Assembly: GCF_032854445.1 (NCBI RefSeq)
Contig: NC_088303.1
Span: 5,027,501 to 5,091,500, forward strand
DNA from: Liolophura sinensis
Taxonomy: Eukaryota; Mollusca; Polyplacophora; Chitonida; Chitonidae
Length of the DNA: 64,000 nucleotides
Direction of reading: 5' to 3'
Part shown: in pieces, positions 27,401 through 42,400 of the stretch
How positions within the stretch are numbered: position 1 is the stretch's first letter
How the letters are laid out: the number at the start of each line of letters is the position of its first letter
Translations under genes and position numbers: made by a program
Notes under the pieces: generated by a model
What the model was told of the DNA's origin: nothing
The model's input: only the letters and a program-made list of their open reading frames with translations
Databases searched by the model: none

Positions 27401-30400
27401 TCGTGCCAGTGCTTATAATTTCTTGATAGATTTAATAACAGAATATCTTCCTTGTCAGAGTGGAATTCTTCTTAACTATGCCTGTGTTATCCAACATTTT
27501 TGTGTCATTCAGAACTTGTGCATCTTGCTGCATTTGTTTAATGCATTAATGCATGTACATGTAGACCCAAACTCTCTGACATTTGACATTAAAATGCGTG
27601 TACATGTAGATACAAACTCTCTGACATTTGACATTAAAATGCGTGTACATGTAGATACAAACTCTCTGACATTTGACATTAATACGTGTACATGTGGATC
27701 CAAACTCTCTGACATTTGACATTAATGCTGTACATGTAGATCCAAACTCGCTGGCATTTGACATTAATGCGTGTTCCTGTAGATCCAAACTCGCTGGCAT
27801 TTGACATTTGTGGTTCTGGGTGTACATCTGTGAAAGCATCTTTTCCTGTTGTTCTAAGGTGAGGGATACATTTGGCTGTAAGAGAAGAGATGTATGTGGA
27901 CATGAAGGAAGGATATACAGTATGTGGCTGTAAGAGAAGGGATATGTGTGGCTTAGGAAGCTTAGGTGGCTTAGGGAAGGATATGAGAGAAGGACATATG
28001 GGGCCATGAGAGAAGGATATATGCGGTCATGAGAGAAGGATATATGCAGTCATGAGAGAAGGATATATGTGGCCATGAGAGAAGGATATATTAGGCTGTA
28101 AGAGAAGGGATATGTGTGGCTTAGGAAGCTTAGGTGGCTTAGGGAAGGATATGAGAGAAGGACATATGGGGCCATGAGAGAAGGATATATGCGGTCATGA
28201 GAGAAGGATATATGCAGTCATGAGAGAAGGATATATGTGGCCATGAGAGAAGGATATATTAGGCTGTAAGAGATGTAATATGTGTGGCTTAGGAAGCTTA
28301 GGTGGCTTAGGGAAGGATATGAGAGAAGGACATATGCAGCCATGAGAGAAGGATGTATGTGACCATGAGAGAAGGATATATGCGGCCATGACGGAGGGGG
28401 ATATGTGTAGCTATGAAGGGATATGAGTGGCTATGAGGGAAGGATACATTTGGCTGTAGGAATATATGTGGCCAAGTGGGAAGGATATGTATGGCTGTGA
28501 GGGAAGGGATATGTGTGGCTATGAGGGAAGGATATATGCAGTCATGAGAGAAGGATACATTTGGCTGTAGGGATATATGTGGCCAGTGGGAAGGATGTAT
28601 GTGTAGCTCTGAAGAAAGGGATATGTCTGGTTATGAGGGAAGGATATATGTGGCCATGAGAGAAGGATATATGCAGTTATGAGAGAAGGATATGTGGCTG
28701 TAAGAGAAGGGGTATGTGTAGCTATGAAGGAATGGATGTGTGTGGCTATGAGGGAAGGATATATGCAGCCATGAGAGAAGGACATATGCGGCCATGAGAG
28801 AAGGATATATGCGGCCTTGAGAGAAGGAATATGTGTGGCCTTGAGGGAAGGATGTATGTGGCCATGAAGGAGGAGGATATGTGTCCATGAGATAAGGATA
28901 TGTGGCTGAGGCAAGAGATATATGTGGCTACAAGAGAAAGAATATATGTGGATTTGAGGGTAAGGATATACATGTATGTAACTATTAGAGAAAGTTTCAA
29001 GTGGCTTCGAGGGAAGGGATAGAAGTGGAGGTGAGAGAACATATATAAATGGATGTGGGGGAAGGATATATGTGCCCGTAAGGGAAGGAATATATGTGGC
29101 TGTGAATCAAGGGATATAAGTGACTATGAGGGAAAGGATACTGGTATAAGTGGCTTTGAGAGAAGGGATTTGCGCATCGTAATACTTTTGATTTGTTCTT
29201 ATCCTCAAAATGAGTAATTTGATTGTCATGTTTCTGTTTGCAGATGGCTTGGAGGATACACCTGTCCGGAAACCAGGTAAATACAAACCCACCTGCACAG
29301 GTCTGTTGAGTGTGGGTATAAATGTACATTTATTCTGACAAGTTTATATTGGATCACTTCTTATCCATGTTCAGGCAGTTTTTAAAACTTCATACATCCA
29401 CCGATAAATTTAACTGAATCATTTTTTTGAATAAATTTTCCAGTAATGACCTTTGTACTTATGGGCTATTTTCGTAATACATAGGTTAGTTCCCTTTTTT
29501 AAGGATTTACCTCCCTTGACAGATGAAATTACCACGAGGATGTGAAAATGAATGTTGTGTTAATATAAATCCACTTTCACTGTTGGCGTACATGTTATGT
29601 TTATCAGAAGAGCGAGTTGATATTGCCAGTTTTGATGCCCTTCCGGGGATGAGCGATGCCCCCAAGCTGATCCATGTGAGCAAAGCACGCCCCAAGCGGG
29701 TGAAGGCTCATGCAGTGACACGCCCCACAGCTAAACCCATCAATTTGGTGGAGGATGAAGACTTACAGGTGCCCAACACTAATTCCTTCTTTGAGAGCAA
29801 ACCAGTGGAGGGTGTTCCACCCATGGCACGGACTATTTCCAAGACAGATGAAAATGAGAATGAGAAGACCTCTGCCTCCAGGTAGTCATTTTTTGTGTCA
29901 GGTTAACAGTTTTATACATCTACATCCTGAATCCAGTCTCTCCCCCATACAGCAGGATAACAGATAGAACATGGCTGTGTTCTTTCCACAAATGAGATGT
30001 TTTGCATCTTGTGATAGGGTCCCATTCTGCCTCCAGGACAGGGATGGGCTGGGCAGGTGTGAGGAGAGACTGTAGGTTTATCTGTCAAGTTGTCATAAAT
30101 CTGTTTCTATACCTTTATTCATAATTATGTGTCATATTGAATGAAAACTTAGTACATATCTTCATCATGATGAGTTACAGGGCATCTTCATGTCCATTGG
30201 AAAGAGCAATCAGTTGGGAGTGCAGTAGTTATGTGTTTCATCTGTTGTAGCTCCAAACCTGAGAAAAAAAAGTGGTCACCATTTTCTTCTAAGGATAAAG
30301 AAAAGGACAGAGACAAGAAGGAAAAAACGTGAGTGTTTATGTACAGTTATGCACACATCAGGTACACATCAATATCATGTACAGTCATGTACACATCAAT

Positions 30401-33400
30401 ATCATGTACAGTCATGTACACATCAGTATCATGTACAGTTATGTACACATTAATATCATGTACAGTTATGTACACATCAATATCATGTACAGTCATGTAC
30501 ACATCAGTATCATGTACACTTATGTACACATTAATATCATGTACAGTTATGTACACATCAATATCATGTACAGTTATGTACACATCAATATCATGTACAG
30601 TTATGTACACATCAATATCATGTACAGTCATGTACACATTAATATCATGTACAGTTATGTACACATCAATATCATGTACAGTTATGTACACATCAATATC
30701 ATGTACAGTTATGTACACATTAATATCATGTACAGTTATGTACACATCAATATCATGTACAGTTATGTACACATCAATATCATGTACAGTCATGTACACA
30801 TTAATATCATGTACAGTTATGTACACATCAGTATCATGTACAGTTATGTACACATCAATATCATGTACAGTCATGTACACATTAATATCATGTACAGTTA
30901 TGTACACATCAGTATCATGTACAGTTATGTACACATCAGTATCATGTACAGTCATGTACACATCATCTTCCTGCACTATTAGTTACATGGTTACTTAGTG
31001 ATAGGATATACAAATATATATCCTTGTATGAGGATATATGCGTAATTATTTTCATAACTTCTGTATTCACAAAATGGCCCATGCAACATTCTAGATGAAG
31101 CCAAACTAAGTAACATGACGTCTTGTTCTTTTAAGGTTTCTTAGTATATGTATTCTTATATTTTTTAAAATGTTGGCTGATGTAAGGGGAGTATTTCAGA
31201 CATCTGGATTCTAGCTTAAGTTAGAATCTTCCATGAACTTCCTTGGAAATCATTTGTCTTCCACTAATACAGCATACACAGTGAGTTCACTCAGTGATTG
31301 ATAGTGTACGTGTGTCATATGTGGTGTCACTCAGCTAAAGGTGGTTGGTTTACCTGGCGCCACTTCAGTAATTGACCAATAAAATTAATTCAGTTGGTAA
31401 GTTTTCTGTTTATGTTCAAGGTCCAGTGGAAAGGGATTCACCATCGCCAGTTTCTTCTCCAAGAAGCAGCCTTCAGGTAGCCAGTCAAAGCCTAAAGAGG
31501 CAGAGAAAAGTCTGTCTGATGAGGTCAAGGTGGAGAAGAAAGCATCATTTAGTGAGAGCACAAAATCTAATGGTCCTGTATCAAGAGAGAAGAAGGCTGA
31601 GCCTGTCAAGCCTGTAGAGACGGAGACAAAATCCCTGTCCCCAGCAGCAACATCAGGTGAGGGTAGACGCATATGTCCTTGATTTGCTCATGTTTTGAAC
31701 AGAACTGATGATAAGTAAGTTAAATGATTTGAAATATAAATGTTATCCTAACATTTATAAGAACTTGAAGAATTTATGAAACCTATTGTTTCTGAATGTG
31801 ACAGGGCTTACCAGCTGGGAAGTTTAACCAGTGATCTCTAGGTTTCCAGCCCCCACTTCTACCACTGGACTAACTCTCCCTAGCCTAGAGGCATGTAGCG
31901 CTTCTATAATGATAAAGTCTTGACTAACTCTCCCTGGCCCAGAGGCATGTAGCGCTTTTATAATGATAAAGTCTGGACTAACTCTCTCTAGCTAAGAGGC
32001 ATGTAGCGCTTCTATTATGATGAAGTCTTGACTAACTTTCCCTAGCCCAGAGACATGTAGTGCTTCTATTATGATGAAGTCTTGACTAACTTTCCCTAGC
32101 CCAGAGACATGTAGTGCTTCTATTATGATGAAGTCTTGACTAACTTTCCCTAGCCCAGAGACATGTAGTGCTTCTATTATGATGAAGTCTTGACTAACTT
32201 TCCCTAGCCCAGAGACATGTAGTGCTTCTATTATGATGAAGTCTTGACTAACTCTCCCTATCCCAGAGGCATGTAGCGCTTCTATAATGATAAAGTCTTG
32301 ACTAACTCTTCCTGGCCCAGAGGCATGTAGCGCTTCTATAATGATAAAGTCTTGACTAACTCTCCCTAGCCCAGAGGCATGTAGCGCTTTTATAATGATA
32401 AAGTCTGGACTAACTCTCCCTAGCCCAGAGGCATGTAGTGCTTCTATAATGATAAAGTCTTGACTAACTCTCCCTGGCCCAGAGGCATGCAGCGCTTTTA
32501 TAATGATAAAGTCTGGACTAACTCTACCTGGCCCACCGGCATCTAGCGCATCTATAAAGATGAAGGTTTCCAGCCCCCACTTCTACCACTGGACTAACTC
32601 TCCCTAGCCCAGAGGCATGTAGCGCTTCTATAATGATGAAGTCTGGATTAACTCTCCCTGGGCCAGAGGCATATTGCGCTTCTATAATGATGAAGTCAAA
32701 ACATCTCCATGCTAAGTTCAAATGTTATGAGCTGTAGATCCTCATGATGGAATCTATCAAGTGAATAAAGATCCTGCCAAGAAGATCAGAGCTCTGATGC
32801 AGTAGTTATGTTGCAAATAACTTTCTCAGCCTTGGCTTTGAGGTGTATAAGTCAAGATAAGGCTTCATCAGCTGTGCGCAGTCAACCCGACAGTGAACTG
32901 GGCCTGTGAAGTTGTAACAAAACTTAGTGTGAGGTTGTAACAACGCTTAGTGTGAGGTTGTAACAACACTGAGTTTGAGAGTTGTGGAGGGGATAACTTA
33001 TAGCTTCCTAACTTCCTAACTTAACAAGCCATCACTTCAATGATATTCCAGAGGACTAACAGAAAACATGCATTAATGGCATCATATTGACCTGTTGAAA
33101 AAACTATTTTGTCATTGTTTGTTAATTTCTGTATTAATAGCTTATTGTTTCACTTTTACATATTTCACATGTTGAAGTATTGCAGTGAAATAGTGTCGCA
33201 CAAATGCTTACTTTTTGTTAGAACTTACATTGTACTAGCTGCTGAAAATACATGTTTTTCCACCATTTCTTCAGCTAAATGATCAAACTTAAGTACATAT
33301 GTTACTTAAAAATGAAAGTCCATATACTTGTACATATTAGCCAGAATATTGTTGGTGAAAGTTTTTTCTTTGTTTTTTTGTTGGTCCTTTAGAGGTACCA

Positions 33401-36400
33401 GAGAAGAGTCCCCCTCCATACACTGGACCTAAATTACCATCTGGCCGAGGCAGACTTCTAATTGGTGGAAACCTGATGGAGGAAATGAAACGGAAGCGAC
33501 TCTCCACCAACCCAGCAAAGGTCAGAACCTGTATTAGTACTTGCTTGGAAACTGCAGCTTTAATGTTTTAGACATAATTCCCATGATGTGCAGTTTCAAC
33601 TTTTTAGTTGCAAATACGCAGCCCTTAAGTCTGTTGTACTGTCTGTCTGTCAGTCGGTGGGTTGAATTTTTGACATGACAGGTGCCTATCTTTTTAACAT
33701 GTGCCATTCTTTTAACAAGGCACCTAAGTGCAAGATGACATGAAAACCTATGCAGGAAATGTTCAGCTGTTGCAAACTTGCTGTTGTTTTTTTCTTTTCT
33801 TGGGGGTTTGTTGACTTGGTTCTTTGTCTGCTGTAAAGATTTGTGATCAACACGTACATATATTTGATTGTAGACTGCTGAGCTCAGTAGAGAAAACAAA
33901 ACTGGAAACTTTGCCGATGCCGAACCTAAACCTTCTGGTGATGATCCTAAAGGTGACCAAACATCCTCTTCTGAAACAAAACCAGTAGAACCTAAGGCTG
34001 AATCACCTCAGCCACAAACTCAGCCTCCCCCGCTTCCAAAATCACTGGGAACCAAGAGAGAAAATTCTGCCGATGCAAAGCTGGTAAAGGGTTTGCCAAA
34101 GGAACCGTTATCTTCAGCGGAGCCCCCAAAAACCCCGGAACACACATTCAAGGTTTTTGCTGACGCATCCAAAATTGTGACTGTGACACCCAAAACAGTG
34201 GGAGCTTCACCCAGAAGTTCTGTTGATTCACCGCAGAGTCAGCATGACGTACCAAAGGGACCTGAAGACACACCCAAGACATCAACAGAAGTGCCCAAGA
34301 CTCCCCCTGACCAGCCCAAATCTGATCCACCCACCACTCCAGAAAGTGCGCCCAAAAGTACAGAACCCAAGGGAGAGTCTGGATCTAATGTACTGCCTGA
34401 GCCAGCTCAAGCCAATATGTCACAGAGATCCAAACCAGAGGAGGAGAACATAGCTGAACCTCCAAAACCCAAATCTACTGTACCTCAGCGCCCTGTTCCC
34501 AAACCCCGTGCCCGACCACCCCCTCCTGTCACTGAGGAGAAAACTTCAACTACATGTAGGTTACTCTCAGAACACAATACTGGGACAGAACTAGGCTAAT
34601 AAACCCTGTCTTAAAGCCTGGTTAGTCCATTATTGTTGGCCTGCCAAGCATATTTACTAATACTACTTTACTAATACTACTAATAAATCACCGTTCTGTA
34701 CCACAGTTCGTATAGCATTTACCTGAAGTTTGGCTTGTGAAAATGCTCTTCTGGAGGTGCCAACAATCAAGCTTTTCTAATAATAAATTAAACAAACTTA
34801 ACAAAAAAATTATGATAGTGGACTTACAAGGTGGGTAAATCAATCAGAATCAAGCAAAAGTGTCGCTTGAAAAAAGCTAAATTAAATGGGTGAAAAACTG
34901 CACTAAACTTTCATGAAGTTATAGGTGATGTACTCCCTGAGTTTTAATTTTACTGGAGAAAGTGGATGACTTCTCTCTGTTTTCACATGTACTAAGGCAG
35001 GCATGTTGGAATCTGTGCACAACATTATTGATTCATGGAATCCAAATCTTATTCCTCTGAAATCGAAAACACTAGTTGAGATCTGTCAATACAACAAAAA
35101 TCTGCTTCACATCTGTTTATTCTTAATATTTCTTTGCAAGGATTTAAACAGTCTGTTTTTATGTATGCATTGCTATTTCCCCATACCAAAATTACTGCAG
35201 AGTAATGCTTACTGCTAAGATTTGCTATTTCAATATGACATATTGTTTGCTATTGGCAAGTCATTGTAAAATGGAGATGGGATTTTTGTGGGACTTTCTC
35301 AAGTTCATGATCAGGAAAAGTTGTCAGGTGCCTGGTGATATTCCCAGGTGTTCTAAAATCCAATCTGGCAAACACTTGTATAAATAAGTAATGTTAAGCA
35401 TGATACAAAGGCCAACCTATAAACCATCAAACTAACACTGAGGAGTATGGAGGTGTGTCAATAAAAGCTTGATAGAGAAAAATAAAAGGAAAGGCAAAGG
35501 AGTCAAAGGAGTGGTCATCTGCAAATACATGTGTATCAGTAAATATAGAGTACATCATGGTGTGGACATTCAATTCCATAGTGATTTAAATTTGTTGTTG
35601 GTGTTTCAGCGGTGTTACCTAAAAGGACAGTAGCTGCAAAACCCACCCCACCACCAGTTAGCTCCAAACCCAAACCTATGCTGCCAAGCAAACCCCGATC
35701 AACTGTGTCACAGAAAAACTCTTCTGACGAGAGCAGTAAGTACAGTTGCACTTATGGAAAATTGTACATAGACTAGCTTCAGGTACATTCTGAGTCCAGG
35801 TCACACCTAACCATTTTCTCACAAGCTTTCTACGAGTGTGACTGATGTTTGCTATGGGTGTGATGAAGGAAGTAGAATTAGGTCTAGTTTAGAATGGGCT
35901 TTGCCTACAGGAGCAAAATCCTGTTTGAATGGACATGAGTGAGTGGAGGTTTGAATCAGCTTCAGAGTTTAGCGGTCATCACCGATAATGTGGTCGATGT
36001 TAAGGGGCTGTCCTACCTCCCACCCAATTATTGTTCCATAGGCAACAATGTTAACATTTAGCCCCAAACCTTTGATGTCCTTTAAGCATTGGTGTCTACA
36101 TGTACCATATCCAAACTGTGAGAAAAAGCAGCCATAAACATTGTGACATACGTTCAGCTTCATCATTGAAATTGAGAGCTTTCTAGATGTGTACATTTAC
36201 CTTCATGAAGCAATGTCAGGAGGATGGCTCTCGGACTTTTCCCCAAGAATTTCAAACTTCCATCAACAAAACATTTTGCCTGCCAAAATTTGAGACAATT
36301 TCAGTTATTTTCATTCCTGTACACCGACAAAAAAGTTACCTCTTTAGTAGCAGAAGTACCTCTTTTATCTCAGAAGCACAATCTAACTTGTCATGTGACT

Positions 36401-39400
36401 GGAAGTGGTGTTTATTAAAGTCATGTGACCTTGATGTGGATATTTGACTCCTTTATTGGTCTTGATGTAGAACTAGTACAGGTGCACTACTGCTTGTCTT
36501 CATTTCGAATGCATTCTGTTTAGCATAGTTTATAGACTCAGTGTAAATAAACTTTGTTGTTTTTGTTTGCTATTTTGCACATACATGTACATGTAGTTGC
36601 AGCTACAAGAACTATTATTTATTACAATAGATGATGAGGATAATTCATGTGGTGAGTAGCTAGTGGTACCTGTCCACCAGTGCTAACATTGCCACCAACA
36701 AAACATATATGTTTGTCAAAGGCTAATACTCTCCATGATTCAACTCTAAAATATTTCTCGTTTTGAGCCTGTGCTTCTGTGCTGATAATTCCGTATTTGC
36801 AGCATTCATAACACTATTGAACACAAGTGAAACTTTGGTTTAATTATGCAGGTGTGATTCAAATTCTAAAACATATCTTTTGCTGATTGGCTAACCTTAA
36901 GACACTTTTTGTACAACATTGAATTGTCAGCTTTGTAAGCGTGGAGACATTTTGCTGAATATTCCAATTACCAATTATAATGCTTTCTTCGCTCTTGTCT
37001 TCATGCCTGCTTTTAGATTCAGTAATTCATGTACATTTACAGAAGAAATTCATTTGTGTTTTTTCTTCACACATTGCTGCCACAGTGTGGCTGCAAAATG
37101 GCCAAATGGCATTAAGCTGTTATCATTATTCGTTCTTCACATATTTTACTAACAGTATTTCCCAGAACAGTTGGACTGAAAAGTTATCATACTAAGTACT
37201 CTAGATTTTCCCTGTGGTATGTTTTGTATAATAGACAGAAATATGACTTGGGAAATCCTTTTATTGTATGATAGTAATCGTCGTGGAGATGTTGGGTATA
37301 CAATTAGCTGGTGTTTATGGTTTAGAATACCTTTTGATAGGTGAGTAAGGGGTTAAGAACTGCCTCCAAGCTCCTTTCTTCTGCTGTTGCTGTTCATGAT
37401 TGCTTGCACACTCGTTATTTCATTTTCCTTCAGACAAATTAAAAGATGCATTAAATAAAGTTGAGCCTGCCCCAGCCTCTTCAAGCACCCCCAGTGGGAT
37501 AGTGTATGATTCTAGCACGCTAAGGTTAAGTGTGAAGGGCAAAATTAAGAAACTTGGGCTGGAGAAAAAGATAGTGGAAGATGAAACAGAGAAAGGAAAA
37601 GCTCCAATAGAGCCCTCAAAGCGGGCCAGTTCTGAGCCTCGTGAGGGGCCCCCAACCACCAATGATCAGACAGCTGGTATGTATCCATGGGTAACCAGTT
37701 CTCTGCACAGTATGGCATGCTGCATTACTATTGGATGAAAATTGACAGTATACTACATTGCACAAGAGTATCCATTCTGGACATCTCATAAAATTCAGAT
37801 GGAAGGGTTGGGAGTTAGTCTTTTTATGAAATCATCTGTGACAAACTTATCCTGTTTCAATGAAAGTTGACATTAAAACATGTAATTGCAGCTTCATAAT
37901 GCAAACCCATAGATACTTAAAAAAATGAAAAGTCATATTTGTTATTTTATATTTGACTTCTCAGTTTTAGGGAGTATCTGTGCTTTTGTATCATGTTTTT
38001 AGCTTACTGCTGGATTACCTGTAGCAAGTAGTTTCACCATTTTGAAACAGTTGGCAATTCAACATTGTACTGAGGAGACAGTATCAGATGTTTAATGGAG
38101 TTGCAAGTCTTTGAAATTTCTCAGACAAAAGATGATTTCACCTACAAAAGATTCTCTCAGACTTCCTGTATCCTGATTTTATGGAATTTGCCCTGACTGA
38201 TGTTGGACACCCCTATTTATATCTCTGAATGTAGAGGAGACCCTCACTATATAACCCTGGACTGAGCATGATACTGGTGATCTTTGGTGTTCTGATCAGC
38301 TCTCCACAACACTATATAGCCTCTAACCCAGGATGGTGTGTGCAAGTACAGGTATGAAGTGACAACTGCTGGACAAGTACTGACAAATTATACTTAATAT
38401 GTATAATTATATAGTGAAAACAGAAGTCATGATTAATTTAATATTTAAAGGCACACCGAATGGAAGCTGTCAGATTGAATGTCAGTGGAAATGGAGGTGA
38501 AGGTTTTAAGTGTCGATTCTTGATAATATTTCAGTTCATAAATGGACCAGATAAACTAGGGTACCCAAAATACCTACAGCCACTCAGCAACTGTTCTTTA
38601 TTCCTGTAAATAAAGTCCATATACCTGTTACACGAGGATCCAAAACAGGTATTCTCTTAGTAATCTGTGTGAAGAAACATTGAGAAAATTAAACATATTT
38701 TTTAATTTATTCACTTATTCAAGGCAAACGGTTCCCCAAGCTGTTATTAAATTAAAAAAAAAAACAGCTGTAAAAGTGCGTCTTGGTTCAGTCATTTGAA
38801 ATTTGAATATGTAGACTACAAATAAAATAAAATGTTAGACATGCTTTGGGACGAATTGTTTACAGGTATTTAATAACTTCATAGACATAATTATCATATT
38901 AACCTATGTTCAGGCAGTTAGTGGTGTCAATAATAAAACCAGAGCTTGGTTCACATAAGGAAAATCTAAAGCCAGTGGAATATGATTTTGTAAAAAGTTT
39001 AGAATTTCAGGGTATGGAGTAAAACATATTGACTTGAAAATGTGTGAACACAAAACAGCACACATATTTTGTCCAAGAGGAAGAGGTGATTCCAGTGGCT
39101 TTTCCAGGGCTGTAGTTACTTTGTTTACAGTATATATGTAACATTAATCTGCCTATAGCCAGTACTAATACAGTATATACAGAGGCTTGTAATGCTTGAA
39201 ACTTAGGTACATGTACAGATGTACTGTTAACATTTGCATGCTGGTTTTTTGTACACAGCAAAACCTTTACCCATATGGAACTGTACAGCACATATATGGG
39301 GTACCAGCAGATTTTCAATGTGAAAATGGTGGCAAAGCAGCATGCTTCATGAGACTTTTGTTGCATGGCAGCAAATATGTTATGTTTCATCTGACATCAT

Positions 39401-42400
39401 GTTCTGCATCCTTGGAATAGTGTAATATATCCCACTTCAGCATTCTGCCAGTATCCCATCATGTGGTGTTTTTAGATCCCAAAGCAGGACACCTCGCAGT
39501 GCTTTGCAGTGTTGAACTCTGTGGAAGCACACAGTGTTGTATGGTTAAATACCGGTGTTTAAGCAGCACGGTGTTTAATGGGGAGAAAACTGTACTCTGA
39601 AGGCCACCTCACCTGTGGAGACTCAACAAGAGTTAAGGCAAGTTGACATTCACGGAGCAGAAAACAGCGTGAATATTGTACGTATAAATGGTCTGGTTCC
39701 AGATTGAAAATGCCATGACACAACAGATTATTGTCTAAAACTGAAGAATTGGAATGTAAACTGACAGCCAAAAGAAACTTTACACAGAGTTCAAATCAGT
39801 TTATTTTGCCAAAGCAAAAAACAGGATGATTGAAGACCAATGACTTTAGATAGTGAAAGTCTGGAGTAAGAACGGACAGAGCAGCACTAAAATCATTTTG
39901 CAAGTGAACAAACAGAGCAGCGATAGAAAAGATTCGTAGGTAGTAGGAATTCATTGCCATTCATCTTGGAGAGCGAACGCCAGTTCTTGTCGGTTGCCTG
40001 CAAGGCGTGGCCGTTGTCTTACACGATGACCCATGATATCCCAAAAGTGTTCTGTGGGGGATATATCTGGGGAACGTGCAGGCCACGGCAAGACGTTGAC
40101 CTCGTTGGCCTCCAGGAAGTTCTGCACAACTCGAGCTGCATGGGGTCTGGCGTTGTGATGTGGTACAGGACATCACGTGGCTGCTATTGAAGGAATGGCA
40201 GGACAACAGGATGTAGAATTTCATCCACGTAATGTTGAGCTGTTAGGTTCCTGTAGATGATGACCAGTGGTGTCCGTTCCTCTCCACAAATCACACCCCA
40301 CACCATCATGCTGCGGCCACCAAAAGGTACCACTTCCTGGACGCATGATGCAGCTGTTCGTTCCCCTCTTCAACTCGCTTTCTGCCATCGGCTAGCAACA
40401 GGCAGAAACGGCTTTCATCCGTGAAAACAACACGTTGCCAATCACGTCACTGCCAACGGCGTACAATTCGAGCCCATCGCAACCTCTGGCAAAGATGTTC
40501 GGCTGTCAACAACTGCCCTCTGAATGGTCGATAGGCCCTAATTCCGTGAGCCATGAGTCGCCTGGACACGGTCTGCTGACTGACCCCGTGACCTAAGGCA
40601 TTGATTGACGATGACGTCACTGTCCGGAAGCGGTTTCTTAGGTGATTAGGTCTTCTCTGGACGTAGTTACCCAAGGCCTGCCTGTTCTTGGCCTGTCCGA
40701 TGTCTGCCCTGTCTGTCTGTAATGTTGCATCAAGTTTGACACAGTTACACAACAGCAGCCGAAGGTCCTTCCAATGTGGGCATGGATGGCTCCCATGGAT
40801 ACCATACCCAGGGCCTTCTTGTGTTGTTCTGGAGTCAATCGAGGCATTACTTTGGTGGTTTTCAGTCAGTGTGCTAGTCCAGCACACTGTGTGTAACATT
40901 TTTATACACTTATTACATGTGCAGTTGTGACCATTCATGGGTCACGTGATTTTTCAGCTTTCTTCATTGTCTCAAAACAAATTTGTGTGTCGCACATTGG
41001 AACATGCTTCGCACAATGTTTTCCTACAATAATTTGGTATTGATTTGCTGAAAAGGCTGGTTAAATTTAACTCACGGAGTAGTAAAGTTTCTTTTGGCAG
41101 TCAGTTTATTATGTGTTTCCCTACACAACACAGCCTGTCCAGACAGTTATCGACGTATCCTCTCTCATTTCCTTGTCGGCCTTATTTCTTGTCGGGACCT
41201 ACCATTTCAAGTGGACCACAGATACTTAACACTGTCATGCAGACACAAATTCAAGGTGCTCAGTTCTGGTCTGAGGTGTAGCTGTGTAGTGTCATGCTGT
41301 TACTGCCCTGTGCCAGACAGTTCAATCTACTGTAGTTTTGTTGTGTAGTGCTTTTCTCTTACAAATACTTCGCAGCTTTGTGCTAATTAATATTCTGTGA
41401 TGATACTGATCGATATACAGGTGAGAAGACATTTACATCTCTGACACTAGTGGTTTGGAGATGTCAAATACTGAATTCTGAAAACAGGCCTAGTTGCCAT
41501 CCAAGGGAATATATGTTTTGACATTTAGCGTATGTTTACCGGTGAGTAAACATATGATCAGAAGTACTGAATGGTTAAAACATATGTTTGTACAGTGAAA
41601 TAGTATGGCATTGAACACTGGTAAATACTGGTATTGCACTCAGAGAAAATTCTAGGCCTGTGATTTGTCAATCCGCCTGTATTCTCAAAGATCAATATTT
41701 TCACGGCCCGAAGGGCACAAATATCAGACCATATACCCAACCAGCACGCTGGTATAACTTATAATGTAAATTTGTACAAATGTATTTTATGAATATAACA
41801 ATGTCGAATAGAACTTTCAGGGTGTGTGTACCAAGTACAGCTTTTTTTCCATACTTCTAGCTTGACTTCATTGTTTCTTGAAATATATTAATGTTTTTAA
41901 TAATTTGTGCCTTCAGGGTCTTCCTGGTAATGCATAAATCTGTTCATGAGCTGCATGCAAACATTCTCCTTTTCTTTTCAGGAGGAAGGTATTTTTTACT
42001 ATGAATTATTTTTATGTTTCCAGATTATGTTTGGTATGGCTCGTATTGCCATTTATCTTTTAATTGAATTGTGCAAATGTTTAAAGCCATAGAGTTTTCC
42101 TATTGATGAACTTGGGAGAAAGTTTTATACATTTTTGGATACCGTCACCATATTTCAGTAAAAAATTCTTGAGTATGATGTGAAACTCTAATTAAATAAA
42201 TAAATACAGGTCTGGATGATGGATATATTTTAGGCCAAAATCCTCTGAATACGAAGAAGAAAGGATGAAATTAAGATGTGACCATGTTAGTGTTTCACAA
42301 AAATCAGCTTAAGACAGGTGTCATCACTGATGTGATTTCTTTCTTATGCATACTTAATTACACCGGTAAATTAGAATAAAGCACAGATGGTAACAATAGT

